NCBI RefSeq assembly: GCF_003201595.1
Contig: NZ_QJJS01000004.1
Coordinates: forward strand, 147,862 to 211,861
From: Sphaerotilus hippei
GTDB lineage: Bacteria; Pseudomonadota; Gammaproteobacteria; Burkholderiales; Burkholderiaceae_C
Length of the DNA: 64,000 nucleotides
Reading direction: 5' to 3'
The position numbers and the translations under genes are program-made. Positions 41,023-50,259 of the stretch are shown piece after piece (within the stretch, counting starts at the first letter, position 1; the number at the start of each line of letters is the position of its first letter). The notes under the pieces were generated by a model. It worked only from the letters and a program-made list of their open reading frames with translations. It ran no database searches and was not told the origin of the DNA.

Positions 41023-42495
41023 ATGAGCACCCTGCACAGCATCCAAGCCCGCACCGGACAAACTCTGGGCGCCCCGCTCGACGCCTCCACCCCCGCGCAG
41101 GTGGACGCCGCCGCCGTGGCCGCCGGCGCCGCCTTCCCCGCCTGGGCGGCCAGCACCGGCGCGCAGCGCGCCACGCTGCTGCGGGCCCTGGCCGATGCGC
41201 TCGAAGGCGACCGTGAAGGCCTGGTCGCGCTGGCCGACGAGGAGACCGCGCTCGGACCGGTCCGCCTGAACGGCGAGCTCGACCGCACCACCTTCCAGCT
41301 GCGCCGCTTCGCCACCATCGCCGAGACCGGCGTGCCGTTCGCCCTCACCGACGACCCGGCCGTGGCCGGTGCCCCGCCGGTGGGCCACCCGGCCATGGTG
41401 CGCCAGCAGGTGCCGCTGGGCCCGGTGGCGATGTTCTCGGCCAGCAACTTCCCGTTCGCCTTCAGCGTGCTGGGCGGTGACACCGCCAGCGCGCTGGCCG
41501 CCGGCTGCCCGGTGGTCATCAAGGCGCACAACGGCCACCTGCTGCTGTCCAACCGCGTGTTCGGCCTGATCCAGCAGGTGCTGACCGCACAAGGCCTGCC
41601 CGCCGGTCTGGTGGGCATGGTGCAGGGCGGCGGGCGTGACGTGGGCGTGCGCCTGGTGCGCCACCCGGCCATCGCCGCCGGCGCCTTCACCGGCTCCACG
41701 CAAGGGGGCGCGGCGCTGCAGGCCGAGGCCAGTGCCCGTCCGCGGCCGATCCCGTTCTATGGCGAGCTGGGTTCGATCAACCCCGTCGTCGCGCTGCCGG
41801 CGGTGCTGGCGGCCAAGGGGGCCGACCTGGCCACGCTGATGGCCGGCTCCATCACCCTGGGCTGCGGCCAGTTCTGCACCAGCCCGGGCGTGCTGGTGCT
41901 GGTCGACGATCCGGCCAGCGATGCCTTCGTGCAGCAGCTGCAGGCCGCGCTGGCCCCGCTGAACCCGCACCCGATGCTGACGCCGGCGATGCGTGCGGCC
42001 TTCGACCGGGGCGTCGAGCACCTGGTGCAGGCCGGCGCGAGCCCGCTGCTGCACGAGCCGACCACGGCCAACGCCCCGCGCCCCTTCCTCGCGCAGGTCG
42101 ACGCGGCCACCTTCATCGCCAGCGAGGCGCTGCGCGAGGAGGTGTTCGGCCCGTCCCAGGTGATCGTGCGGGCGGCCGACGTGGCCCAGGCGGTGCAGGT
42201 GCTGGAGGCCGTGGGGGGCAGCCTGACGGTGACGCTGTGGGGTGCCGAGACCGAGAGCGACGAGGCCCGTGCGCTGGTGCGCGCCGCGATGAACATCGCC
42301 GGGCGCGTGCTGTTCGCCGGCGTGCCCACGGGCGTGGCCGTCACCGCCGCGCAGCAGCACGGCGGCCCGTGGCCGTCGAGCACCCAGCCGATGACCACCT
42401 CGGTGGGCGACGCCGCGCTGACCCGTTTCCTGCGTCCGGTGGCGCTGCAGGACGCTCCGGCCTGGCTGACGGCCCGCGCCGGCCGGCCGGTCTGA
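41023..42495 (+). CDS. Alpha-ketoglutaric semialdehyde (2,5-dioxovalerate) dehydrogenase
   Basis: The 490-residue NAD(P)-dependent aldehyde dehydrogenase has FSASNFPFAFSVLGGD (the KGSADH-type nucleotide region), catalytic Glu in FYGELGSINP and catalytic Cys in GCGQFCTSPG. These words (FPFAFS, GELGS, QFCTSPG) mark the group that oxidises 2,5-dioxopentanoate to 2-oxoglutarate. The enzymes that make this semialdehyde from glucarate are at 58478 and 60990. ATG 41023 is preferred; a longer frame from 40963 runs into the IclR promoter. Confidence 0.87.
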   Translation: MSTLHSIQARTGQTLGAPLDASTPAQVDAAAVAAGAAFPAWAASTGAQRATLLRALADALEGDREGLVALADEETALGPVRLNGELDRTTFQLRRFATIAETGVPFALTDDPAVAGAPPVGHPAMVRQQVPLGPVAMFSASNFPFAFSVLGGDTASALAAGCPVVIKAHNGHLLLSNRVFGLIQQVLTAQGLPAGLVGMVQGGGRDVGVRLVRHPAIAAGAFTGSTQGGAALQAEASARPRPIPFYGELGSINPVVALPAVLAAKGADLATLMAGSITLGCGQFCTSPGVLVLVDDPASDAFVQQLQAALAPLNPHPMLTPAMRAAFDRGVEHLVQAGASPLLHEPTTANAPRPFLAQVDAATFIASEALREEVFGPSQVIVRAADVAQAVQVLEAVGGSLTVTLWGAETESDEARALVRAAMNIAGRVLFAGVPTGVAVTAAQQHGGPWPSSTQPMTTSVGDAALTRFLRPVALQDAPAWLTARAGRPV

Positions 42496-42583
42496 GCCCG
42501 GCACGTCGCGGCTGGCGTGGCCTGCGCCTCCTGCCCCTGCGGGTAGAGTCGCTGTCCTCGCCATTCCCGCGCCCCGCCGTGCC

Positions 42584-43360
42584 ATGACCCGATTGCAGAC
42601 CGAGTTCCGCCGCCTCTACCTCCCCCGTGCGACGGCGGCCGCCGTGACCGATCCGGACCAGGACGGGCTGATCGATGGCCAGGGCGAGGTGCGTGCCCTG
42701 GTGCTGGAGCTGGCCCGCCCGGCGGACTGGGAACTGCTCTCGCGGGTCTGGAAAGGCGTGCAGACCGACCTGGACCTGCCGGCCCCCGCGATCGCCGTGT
42801 CCGGCACCGACGGGCTGCAGCTCTGGTTCTCGCTGAGCGAGCCGCCGGGCCTGGCGCCAGCCCTCGCCTTCCTGGACGCCCTGCGCTGCCGCTACCTGCC
42901 CGAGGTGGCCGCGCCGCGGGTGCGCCTGCTGCCCGAGGTCGATGCGGCGGGGATGCCGGTCCGGCACGCCCGGCCGGTCCCGGCGCTCGACGAGCGCACC
43001 GGCAACTGGTCGGCCTTCGTCGCGCCGGACCTCGCACCGCTCTTCGCCGAGACCCCCTGGCTCGACCTGCCCCCGGGCGACGACGGCCAGGCCAGCCTGC
43101 TGGGCCGGCTGGCCAGCATCGACCCGCCCGCCTTCGCGGCCGCCCTGGCGCGGCTGCAGCCGTCCGCCCCACCGGCCCCTGCCGTCCACCCGATCCCGGC
43201 TCCGGTTGACCCCGACCCGGCACCGACGTCGCGGCCCCCTGGCGCCGCACCGTCGGAGCCCGAGCGTTTCCTGCTGGCCGTCATGAACGACGAGACCGTG
43301 CCCCTGGCGCTGCGCATCGAAGCGGCCCGGGCGCTGCTGCCGCGACGCGCCGATCGGTGA
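42584..43360 (+). CDS. Conserved hypothetical protein
   Basis: I do not recognise a firm family. The 258-residue protein has an alpha/beta N-terminal part (1-190) with LVLELARPADWELLSRVWKG and AIAVSGTDGLQLWFSLSEP, a proline-rich linker (192-228), and a C-terminal helix RFLLAVMNDETVPLALRIEAARALLP that resembles the tail of phage terminase small subunits. No signal peptide or membrane segment is seen. Codon use equals its neighbours, and no phage gene is nearby. It stands alone between the aldehyde dehydrogenase and the convergent allophanate hydrolase. Confidence 0.65.
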   Translation: MTRLQTEFRRLYLPRATAAAVTDPDQDGLIDGQGEVRALVLELARPADWELLSRVWKGVQTDLDLPAPAIAVSGTDGLQLWFSLSEPPGLAPALAFLDALRCRYLPEVAAPRVRLLPEVDAAGMPVRHARPVPALDERTGNWSAFVAPDLAPLFAETPWLDLPPGDDGQASLLGRLASIDPPAFAAALARLQPSAPPAPAVHPIPAPVDPDPAPTSRPPGAAPSEPERFLLAVMNDETVPLALRIEAARALLPRRADR

Positions 43361-43424
43361 GGCGGGGGGCGGCTCGGCGGCCGCGGCGGCGGGACAAGAA
43401 CGGAAACCGTCGAACTGCCGTCGC

Positions 43425-45269
43425 TCAGCCGCCCTGCCCCGCCTTCCAGGCGCGCCAGCCGCCGTGCGCGGTGATGTCGGTGGCCCCCGCCAGTCCCGAG
43501 GCCTCGCAGATGAAGCCGCAGACCTCGCTGCCGTCGGCCAGCAGCGTGCGGCCGATGCCCAGCGGCGCGGGGATGGCGGCGACGAAGCTGCCGAACCGGC
43601 TGGCGGGCAGCTCCCACACCTCGACCTCGATGGCCGTGCCGCCGGGCTCGCCTTCGGCCACGCGCATCAGGCCCGGGCGCCTGCCGTCGGCCAGTGCATG
43701 CAGGCGGTAGACCGGTGCGGTGCGCGTGGTGGCCACCAGGCGTGCACCGCGGCTGGTGAGCTGCGGGTTCAGCGGCATGCCGCTGAGGTGGGCGCCGCAG
43801 ACGGCCACGCGCACCTGACCGCTGGCCTGGGCCGCAGCGGGTTCCGGCGCGGCGCAGGGCAAGGGCAATCCGGTGGCGCCCAGCGTGGCGGCCAGGCCGC
43901 TGAGCTGCGCCTGCCAGCGTGCGGCCAGGTGCAGCAGTGGCACGTCCTGGTGGGCGGGCGCGAAGAGCGTGATGCCGAAGGGGTTGGCGCCCGCGCCCAG
44001 CGAGCCATCCACCCGCGCCGCGGGCACGGCCACCGCGCTGTAGTCGAGCAGGTTCATGAAGTTGGTGTACCCGCCCAGCTCGCTGTTGCGCAGGATGGGC
44101 TCGGCGAGCATCGCCTCGATGCTGGGGTGGCCCGGCGCGGTGGGGGCCAGCACCGCATCGACCTGCGGCCACAGCAGGTCATCGCAGCGGCGCTTGAGCG
44201 CCTTGAGCCGGTACATCGCGGCAAAGGCATCGGCCGCCAGCGGCTGGGCGCCGCCGAGCGTGATCTCGCGCGTGACCGGAAACAGCGCCTCGGGCTGGGC
44301 GTCGATGAAGCCGCGGATCGCCTGGTAGCGCTCGGCCACCCAGGGGCCTTCGTAGAGCAGGCGGGCGGTCTCCAGCAGCGGCTCGAAGTCGATCTCGACC
44401 AGTTCCGCGCCCAAGCTCACGGCATGCGCCACCGCGGCCTCGAAACCCGCTGCCCAGGCCGGGTCGGTGAACCGGCGCTGCGCCGGCAGCGGCACGCCCA
44501 GGCGCAGCGTGGCGCTGCGGCCGAAGTCGAAGCCGTGCGGCTCGGCGGCTCGGCTGTAGGGGTCCAGGGCGTCAAAACCTTCGGCCGCGGCCAGCACACG
44601 TCCGGCGTCTTGCGCGGTCAGCGCAAAGATCGACACCACGTCCAACGAGCGGCAGGCAGGCACCACGCCGTGGGTGGACAGACGGCCCAGGCTGGGCTTG
44701 AGGCCGACGAGCTGGTTGAACGCCGCCGGCACGCGGCCCGAGCCGGCCGTGTCGGTGCCCAGCGAAAAACTCACCTGCCCCAGCGCCACGCTGACCGATG
44801 AGCCCGCGCTCGATCCGCCCGACACCAGGCGCGGATCGAAGGCATTCTGGCAAGCGCCAAACGGCGAGCGCGTGCCGTTCAGCCCGGTGGCGAACTGATC
44901 GAGGTTGGTCTTGCCGATGGGGATGGCACCGGCATCCATGAGCTTCTGCACCACGGTGGCGCTGGCCTCGGGGGTGTAGGCAAAGGCGGGGCACGCGGCG
45001 GTGGTGGGCACGCCGGCCAGGTCGATGTTGTCCTTGATGGCGAAGGGCACGCCGTAGAGCGGCAGGCTGGCTGCATCGGCACGCGCCATCAGCGCGCGGG
45101 CGTCGGCACGCAAGGCCTCGGCGTCGCGGCGGTGGATCCAGGCGTGGTGCGGGTCGGCGGCGGTGGCGTCGATCACCTGCTCGATCACGTCGAGCGGGCT
45201 GTGCGTGCCGGCGGCGTAGGCGCTGCGCAGCGTGTGGAGGTCGAGGGAGATCTTGGCGGGGGTGCTCAT
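43425..45269 (-). CDS. atzF: Allophanate hydrolase
   Basis: A 614-residue amidase-signature enzyme with an AtzF-type C-terminal domain. The Ser-Ser-Lys triad is in FAIKDNIDLAG (Lys, about 81) and GGSSAGSSVSVALG (two Ser, about 155-170). The C-terminal domain (about 470-614) includes VAVCGAHLSGMPLN and ASGLAGATDIT. Allophanate (or its equivalent made from carboxyguanidine) is split to ammonia and CO2. Start 45269 (MSTPAKISLDL) is chosen because the longer frame enters a palindromic repeat. It is the last gene of the guanidine operon. Confidence 0.9.
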   Translation of the reverse strand: MSTPAKISLDLHTLRSAYAAGTHSPLDVIEQVIDATAADPHHAWIHRRDAEALRADARALMARADAASLPLYGVPFAIKDNIDLAGVPTTAACPAFAYTPEASATVVQKLMDAGAIPIGKTNLDQFATGLNGTRSPFGACQNAFDPRLVSGGSSAGSSVSVALGQVSFSLGTDTAGSGRVPAAFNQLVGLKPSLGRLSTHGVVPACRSLDVVSIFALTAQDAGRVLAAAEGFDALDPYSRAAEPHGFDFGRSATLRLGVPLPAQRRFTDPAWAAGFEAAVAHAVSLGAELVEIDFEPLLETARLLYEGPWVAERYQAIRGFIDAQPEALFPVTREITLGGAQPLAADAFAAMYRLKALKRRCDDLLWPQVDAVLAPTAPGHPSIEAMLAEPILRNSELGGYTNFMNLLDYSAVAVPAARVDGSLGAGANPFGITLFAPAHQDVPLLHLAARWQAQLSGLAATLGATGLPLPCAAPEPAAAQASGQVRVAVCGAHLSGMPLNPQLTSRGARLVATTRTAPVYRLHALADGRRPGLMRVAEGEPGGTAIEVEVWELPASRFGSFVAAIPAPLGIGRTLLADGSEVCGFICEASGLAGATDITAHGGWRAWKAGQGG

Positions 45270-45347
45270 GGCGGGTTCGCTCTCGTTCGGATGCCGGGGA
45301 TCGGTGTTCACCAGGTCACTGCGGCGGGTGGGGTGTGGGGGGAGCGG

Positions 45348-45455
45348 TGCCGAGGCCGCGGGCGGGCTGGCCACCTCCGTGTCCCCCGCCCGCAGTCCTG
45401 CGGACTGCGGGCTCCTCCTTCACCTGCGGTGGCCGGCCCGCCCGCGGCCTCGGCA
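45348..45455. repeat. Nested palindromic repeat (family 1), minus-oriented core
   Basis: Outer arms of 28 bp (45348-45375 and 45428-45455, one mismatch) surround a core that reads on the minus strand gcaggtgaaggaggagc, a perfect inner hairpin (cccgcagtccgcaggactgcggg split across 45388-45410) and gggggacac. The core equals that of the elements at 26.3-26.5 kb. The gap 45270-45653 contains this and the copy below; no gene is seen in it. Confidence 0.8.
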
Positions 45456-45579
45456 ATGCCATCGTCGTGGCGTGCGTCGGTTTGGACTGCGGTGGCTGGA
45501 CTGGGTGTGGCCTTGGCAACGCCCTCGTGGCGGAATGCGTTTTCGGATCCGTCACCGCGGTGGCAGGCAGGGGGACAGG

Positions 45580-45640
45580 GGGCTTTGCAGAGCGAAGCAG
45601 AGGAGGAGACGACGGCCGCAGGCCCCCAACCGAATGACGC
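45580..45640. repeat. Palindromic repeat (family 1), partial plus-oriented core
   Basis: The words gcagagcgaagcagagg, aggagacgacgg, ccgcaggc follow the family-1 core, but the outer arms are reduced to ggggg(c)/gcccc(c) and the final gggggacat is lost. It looks like a decayed copy, placed about 125 bp after the copy at 45348-45455 in opposite orientation, as at 26.3-26.5 kb. Confidence 0.65.
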
Positions 45641-45653
45641 CGAAGCGCTTGCA

Positions 45654-48600
45654 TCACAGCCCCTCGCTCAACACCACCACGTTCTGCCCGGCGCTGACGG
45701 CGGCGCCTTCGCGGCAGCCCAGGCTGAGCACGCGACCGGCGATGGGCGCCACCACGGCGAACTCGGTTTTCATCGATTCAACGATGACCAAGGTGTCGCC
45801 CGGCTGCACGGCCTGGCCGGGCTCGATCAGCACGCGCCAGACGCTGCCCGGCACCTGCGTGGCCACCGCCCGGGCGCCTTCGGGCACGGCGTCGTCCGCT
45901 GGGGCCGGTGGTGCATCGGCCTCGCCCACGTACTCGGCCTGGCCGGCGGCGCGCCAACGCTCGCGCTCCTCGGCAAAGGCCAGTCTTTGGCTGGCGCGGA
46001 AGGCGGCGATGCCCTCGGCTTCGGTGTCGAGGAAGTGTTGGTAGGCCTGCAGCGAGAACGTGCCCGGCTCGGTGCGCAGCGTGTGGCGGCCGGCGGGGAA
46101 GTCGCGGCGGATCTGCGCCAATTCATCGGGGCTGACCGGGTAGAAGCGGATCTGGTCGAAGAAGCGCAGCAGCCAGGGTTTGCCGGGTTCGAAGTCCCCG
46201 GCGGGCTCGCCGGTCAACGGGTCCACGCCACCGCGTGCGTCGCCCCAGCGGTTCCACATCTGCAGCGTGCGGCCGACGAACTGGTAGCCGCCCGGGCCTT
46301 CCATGCCGTAGACACAGAGGTAGGCGCCGCCGATGCCGACCGCGTTTTCGGGCGTCCAGGTGCGGGCCGGGTTGTACTTGGTGGTGACCAGGCGGTGGCG
46401 CGGGTCCAGCGGCGTGGCCACGGGCGCACCCAGGTACACGTCACCCAGGCCCATCACCAGGTAGCTGGCGTCAAACACCGTGCGGTGCACGGCGTCGATG
46501 TCGGGCAGGCCGTTGATGCGGCGGATGAACTCGATGTTGCTGGGGCACCAGGGCGCGTCGGGCCGCACCGATTGCATGTACTTCTCGATCGCCAGCCGCG
46601 TGCTCGCGTCGTCCCAGGACAGCGGCAGCCACACGGTGCGCGAGGGCACGCTGAGCTGCTCGGTGGGGCCGAGCGCCTCGTCGGCGGCGGTGAGTGCGGC
46701 CAGCAGCGCCTCGCGGCTGACCTGCGCCGGTTCGTAGTGCAATTGCAGCGAGCGGATGCCCGGGGTGAGGTCGGTGATGCCGGGCAGCTGGCCGGCGGCT
46801 TGCGCGGCCTGCAGCGCCTGCATCAGCGCGTGCACCCGCAGGCGCAGCGCGATGTCCAGCACCAGCTCGCCCAGCTCCACCAGCAGGTAGCGGTCGCCGG
46901 CCTGGCGCACCACCATGGCCGGGCGGCCGGGCGCGGCCGGGCGCTGCAGCAGGCGCGGGTCGGTCAGCACCGGGGCGCTGGGCCACGTGCCCGCAGCGGG
47001 CGCTTGCAAGGCGTTCACCTGCGCTTCTTGCTCGGCCTGCAGGGCCAGCGCGGCGTCGTGCGAGATGGCGTGGAAGCGCACGGTGTCGCCCGGTTTCAGC
47101 TGGCCGAGCTTCCAGCGCTCGGCGGCCACCACCACGGCGGGGCAGACGAAACCGCCCAGGCTCGGGCCGTCCGGGCCGAGGATCACCGGCATGTCGCCGG
47201 TGAAGTCGATGGCGCCGATGGCGTAGGCGTTGTCGTGGATGTTGGACGGGTGCAGGCCGGCCTCGCCGCCGTCATGGCGCGCCCACTGCGGCTTGGGGCC
47301 GATCAGGCGCACGCCGGTGCGGCTGGAGTTGTAGTGCACCTGCCAGTCGGTGGCAAAGAAGGTGGCCACATCGGGGTCGGTGAAAAAGTCCGGCGCGCCG
47401 TGCGGGCCGTAGAGCACACCGATCTGCCACTCGGTGTGCAGCACCGGCGCCACGCCCGCGGGCAGCGGCGCGGCCTCGGGCAGGGCCACGGCCTGCGTGC
47501 CCACATGCAGCAGATCCCCCGCGCGCAGCGTGCGCCCGCCGTGGCCGCCAAACTGGCCGAGCGTGAAGGTGGCGGCGCTGCCCAGGTAGAGCGGCACGTC
47601 GAAGCCGCCACGCACCGCCAGCGTGGCACGCAGGCCGGCGCCTCGCACAGCGCCGAGGCGCAGCACCGTACCTGCGGGCACGGCCACGGCCTGGTTCAGC
47701 GGCAGTGGCGTCACCGTGCCATCGGCCCGCTCCAGCGTGGCGTTCAAGGCCGCGCCCACCAGCGCCACCAGGGTGTCGGCATGGGCGCGCAGCGTGGGGC
47801 CACTGAGCGTGATTTCGAGCGCGGGCGCCGCACTGGCATTGCCCACCAGGCGGTTGGCCAGCCGGTGGCTCAGGTCGTCCATCGGGCCGCTGGGAGGCAC
47901 GCCCACGTCCCAGTGGTGCAGGCGGCCGGGCCAGTCCTGCACGCTGGTCTGCACCCCCGGCTCCAGCACCTCCAGCGCCAGCGGCGCGTAGGCGAACTCG
48001 CCCAAGCTGCGCGTGACCAGGCGGCCGGCCACAAACGTGCTCTCGGCCGACAGCGCGCGCAGGTAGCGCAGATTGGTCTCGATGCCGGCCAGGCGCGTGT
48101 GTGCCAGCGCCTGCTGCAGCTTGGCCACGGCCTCGGCGCGGTCCCGGCCGGTGACGATCAGCTTGGCGATCATCGGGTCGTAGTGCGGCGGCACCTCGCT
48201 GCCGCGCGTCACCCAGGTCTCGATGCGCGTATCGGCCGGGAACACCACCTCGGTCAGCAGGCCCGCGCAGGGCTGGAACTGGCGCGCTGGGTCTTCGGCA
48301 TAGAGGCGCACTTGAATGGAGGCACCCTGCGGTTCGGGCACGTCGAGCGCCCACGCATCACCCCGCGCCAGCTTCACCATCCAGGCCACCAGGTCGATGC
48401 CGGTGACCTGCTCGGTCACGCCGTGCTCCACCTGCAGCCGGGTGTTCACTTCCAGGAAGTAGAAGGCGCCGGTGTCGGCATCGAGCACGTACTCCACCGT
48501 GCCGGCGGAGCGATAGTTGACCGCGCGGCCCAGGCGCAGCGCCGAGTCGATCAGCGCAGCGCGGGTGTGTGCGGTCAGGTGCGGCGCCGGGGTTTCTTCG

Positions 48601-49334
48601 ACCACTTTCTGGTTGCGGCGCTGGGCCGAACAATCGCGCTCGCCCAGGGCCACCACCTCGCCGCGCCCGTCGCCAAACAGCTGCACCTCGATGTGCCGCG
48701 CGCGCTCGACGAACTTCTCGACGAACAAGCCCGCGTCTTTGAAATTGGCGCGCGCCAGCCGCGCCACGGCGTCAAACGCGGGCGCCATCTCGGCCGCGCT
48801 GCGAATCAGCCGCATGCCGATGCCTCCGCCACCGGCCGTGCTCTTGAGCATCACCGGGTAGCCGATGCGCTGGGCTTCGCGCTCTGCTTCGGCCAGGTCG
48901 GCCAGCAGGCCACTGCCGGGCAGCAGCGGCACGCCATGCGCCACCGCCAGCTCGCGTGCGGTGTGCTTCAAACCAAAGGCGCGCATCTGCGCGGGCGTGG
49001 GGCCGATGAAGGCGATGCCGGCGGCTTCGCAGGCGTCGGCAAAACCAGGGTTCTCCGACAAGAAGCCATAGCCGGGGTGGATGGCGCCGGCACCGGTCTG
49101 CTGCGCCGCGGCCAGGATGGCTTCGGTGTTCAAGTAACTCTGTGCGGCCGGCGCGGGGCCGATGCACACGGCCACATCGGCCTGCGCCACGTGGGCCGAA
49201 TCGGCATCGGCCTCGGAATGGACGGCCACCGACTTCAGGCCCAGGGCCTTCAGGCTGCGGATCACGCGGCAGGCGATGGCGCCGCGGTTGGCGATCAGGA
49301 CGGTGTCGAAACCAGGAAGGGGTGCAGCGGACAT
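45654..49334 (-). CDS. Guanidine (urea) carboxylase, biotin-dependent
   Basis: A 1226-residue multidomain enzyme. Biotin carboxylase domain 1-460 (LIANRGAIACRVIRS, HPGYGFLSEN, KSTAGGGGIGM, EVNTRLQVEHGVTE); KipA-like domain about 470-790 (VQTSVQDWPGR, GPMDDLSHRLANR); KipI-like domain about 840-1060 (GDRYLLVELGE, TDLTPGIRSLQLHY); and a C-terminal biotinyl domain with ESMKTEF (lysine about 1187). Such proteins were long named urea carboxylase; those encoded with DUF1989-type subunits and controlled by ykkC riboswitches carboxylate guanidine. The riboswitch at the head of this operon supports guanidine as true substrate. All domains look complete. Confidence 0.9.
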   Translation of the reverse strand: MSAAPLPGFDTVLIANRGAIACRVIRSLKALGLKSVAVHSEADADSAHVAQADVAVCIGPAPAAQSYLNTEAILAAAQQTGAGAIHPGYGFLSENPGFADACEAAGIAFIGPTPAQMRAFGLKHTARELAVAHGVPLLPGSGLLADLAEAEREAQRIGYPVMLKSTAGGGGIGMRLIRSAAEMAPAFDAVARLARANFKDAGLFVEKFVERARHIEVQLFGDGRGEVVALGERDCSAQRRNQKVVEETPAPHLTAHTRAALIDSALRLGRAVNYRSAGTVEYVLDADTGAFYFLEVNTRLQVEHGVTEQVTGIDLVAWMVKLARGDAWALDVPEPQGASIQVRLYAEDPARQFQPCAGLLTEVVFPADTRIETWVTRGSEVPPHYDPMIAKLIVTGRDRAEAVAKLQQALAHTRLAGIETNLRYLRALSAESTFVAGRLVTRSLGEFAYAPLALEVLEPGVQTSVQDWPGRLHHWDVGVPPSGPMDDLSHRLANRLVGNASAAPALEITLSGPTLRAHADTLVALVGAALNATLERADGTVTPLPLNQAVAVPAGTVLRLGAVRGAGLRATLAVRGGFDVPLYLGSAATFTLGQFGGHGGRTLRAGDLLHVGTQAVALPEAAPLPAGVAPVLHTEWQIGVLYGPHGAPDFFTDPDVATFFATDWQVHYNSSRTGVRLIGPKPQWARHDGGEAGLHPSNIHDNAYAIGAIDFTGDMPVILGPDGPSLGGFVCPAVVVAAERWKLGQLKPGDTVRFHAISHDAALALQAEQEAQVNALQAPAAGTWPSAPVLTDPRLLQRPAAPGRPAMVVRQAGDRYLLVELGELVLDIALRLRVHALMQALQAAQAAGQLPGITDLTPGIRSLQLHYEPAQVSREALLAALTAADEALGPTEQLSVPSRTVWLPLSWDDASTRLAIEKYMQSVRPDAPWCPSNIEFIRRINGLPDIDAVHRTVFDASYLVMGLGDVYLGAPVATPLDPRHRLVTTKYNPARTWTPENAVGIGGAYLCVYGMEGPGGYQFVGRTLQMWNRWGDARGGVDPLTGEPAGDFEPGKPWLLRFFDQIRFYPVSPDELAQIRRDFPAGRHTLRTEPGTFSLQAYQHFLDTEAEGIAAFRASQRLAFAEERERWRAAGQAEYVGEADAPPAPADDAVPEGARAVATQVPGSVWRVLIEPGQAVQPGDTLVIVESMKTEFAVVAPIAGRVLSLGCREGAAVSAGQNVVVLSEGL

Positions 49335-49573
49335 GGCGGAGTGACCTCAGGCCAGGCAGCGGGTCGTCCCGCCAGAGAAAGAAGACGGCGCGTGAGTCGT
49401 CCCGCGCGCCAGCCCGGAAGCGGGCTCGGAAGGCGTGAATGCTCCGGTGTGGCTGAGCGGACCGTCCAGAGCGCCGCCATCCAGGCACGGCGCGGGCCAC
49501 GACGCGCATCTGCAACGCCGAGGGTGGTGTTCTGGGTGGAATGAGCGGCCAGGCCGGGTTCGTTCACAACGCT

Positions 49574-50248
49574 TCAGCTCCAGATCAGGAACTCAACCGG
49601 CGTGGGCTCGTAGGCATTGCAGGGGTTGTTGAGCTGCGGGCAGTTGGAGACCAGCATGTAGAGGTCCATCTCGGCGCGCAGCTCCACGTACTTGCCGGGG
49701 CCGCTGACCCCGTCGGCAAAGGTGAGTTGGCCATCGGCGGTGACGGGCACGTTCATGAAGAAGTTGATGTTGGGCACCAGGTCGCGCTGGCCCAGGCCCA
49801 CGTCGGCCTGCTGCAGCGCGAGCAGGTAGTTGTCGCGGCAGCTGTGCATGAACTTCTTCTGCAGCGCGTAGCGCACGGTGTTGCTCTCGGCCGCGCAGGC
49901 GCCGCCCAGGGTGTCGTGGCGGCCGCAGGTGTCGGCCACGATCTCCAGCATCGGCCGGCCCAGGTTGCTCATCAGCACCGAGCCGGTGGTGAGGTAGATG
50001 CCGCCTTGGCGCAGCAGCGTGTCGGTGGCGCTGTAGTGCTCGCTGGCGTCGTGGCGGGCGTAGAAGATCACGTCGACGGCCTGGTTGCCTTCGAGGTCGA
50101 CGATGCGCAGCGTCTGGCCCTGCCGGATCTCGGTGAACCAGGGCTCACCGGCGGGTTGGCGGTGGCGCCGCGTGGCGGCCTCGGGCTGCAGGGTGCTCTC
50201 GTGGAGGCGGATGGCGGTGGCGGTGGGGGTCACGGTGGCGGTGCTCAT
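49574..50248 (-). CDS. Carboxyguanidine deiminase subunit (urea carboxylase-associated protein 2 type)
   Basis: The 224-residue DUF1989-type protein shows [44 protein letters not shown] and [10 protein letters not shown]. The gene lies between the carboxylase and the second DUF1989 gene in one strand-run. Family members were named urea carboxylase-associated proteins; the pair is now known as the heteromeric carboxyguanidine deiminase (CgdAB), which turns carboxyguanidine into allophanate and ammonia. Which subunit this is (A or B) I cannot say for sure. Start 50248 gives the expected short N-tail. Confidence 0.85.
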   Translation of the reverse strand: MSTATVTPTATAIRLHESTLQPEAATRRHRQPAGEPWFTEIRQGQTLRIVDLEGNQAVDVIFYARHDASEHYSATDTLLRQGGIYLTTGSVLMSNLGRPMLEIVADTCGRHDTLGGACAAESNTVRYALQKKFMHSCRDNYLLALQQADVGLGQRDLVPNINFFMNVPVTADGQLTFADGVSGPGKYVELRAEMDLYMLVSNCPQLNNPCNAYEPTPVEFLIWS

Positions 50249-50259
50249 GGCGTGGGAAC

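Noticed and set aside
45654-49334. Naming the biotin enzyme simply urea carboxylase
   Set aside because: The ykkC riboswitch and the DUF1989 pair in the operon favour guanidine as substrate; urea was kept only as an alternative.
45132-49544. A 1470-codon open frame on the plus strand opposite the carboxylase
   Set aside because: It is antisense to a gene with full domain motifs; its composition (Gln, His, Arg, Gly-rich) is that of a GC-rich shadow frame, and it has no recognisable domain.
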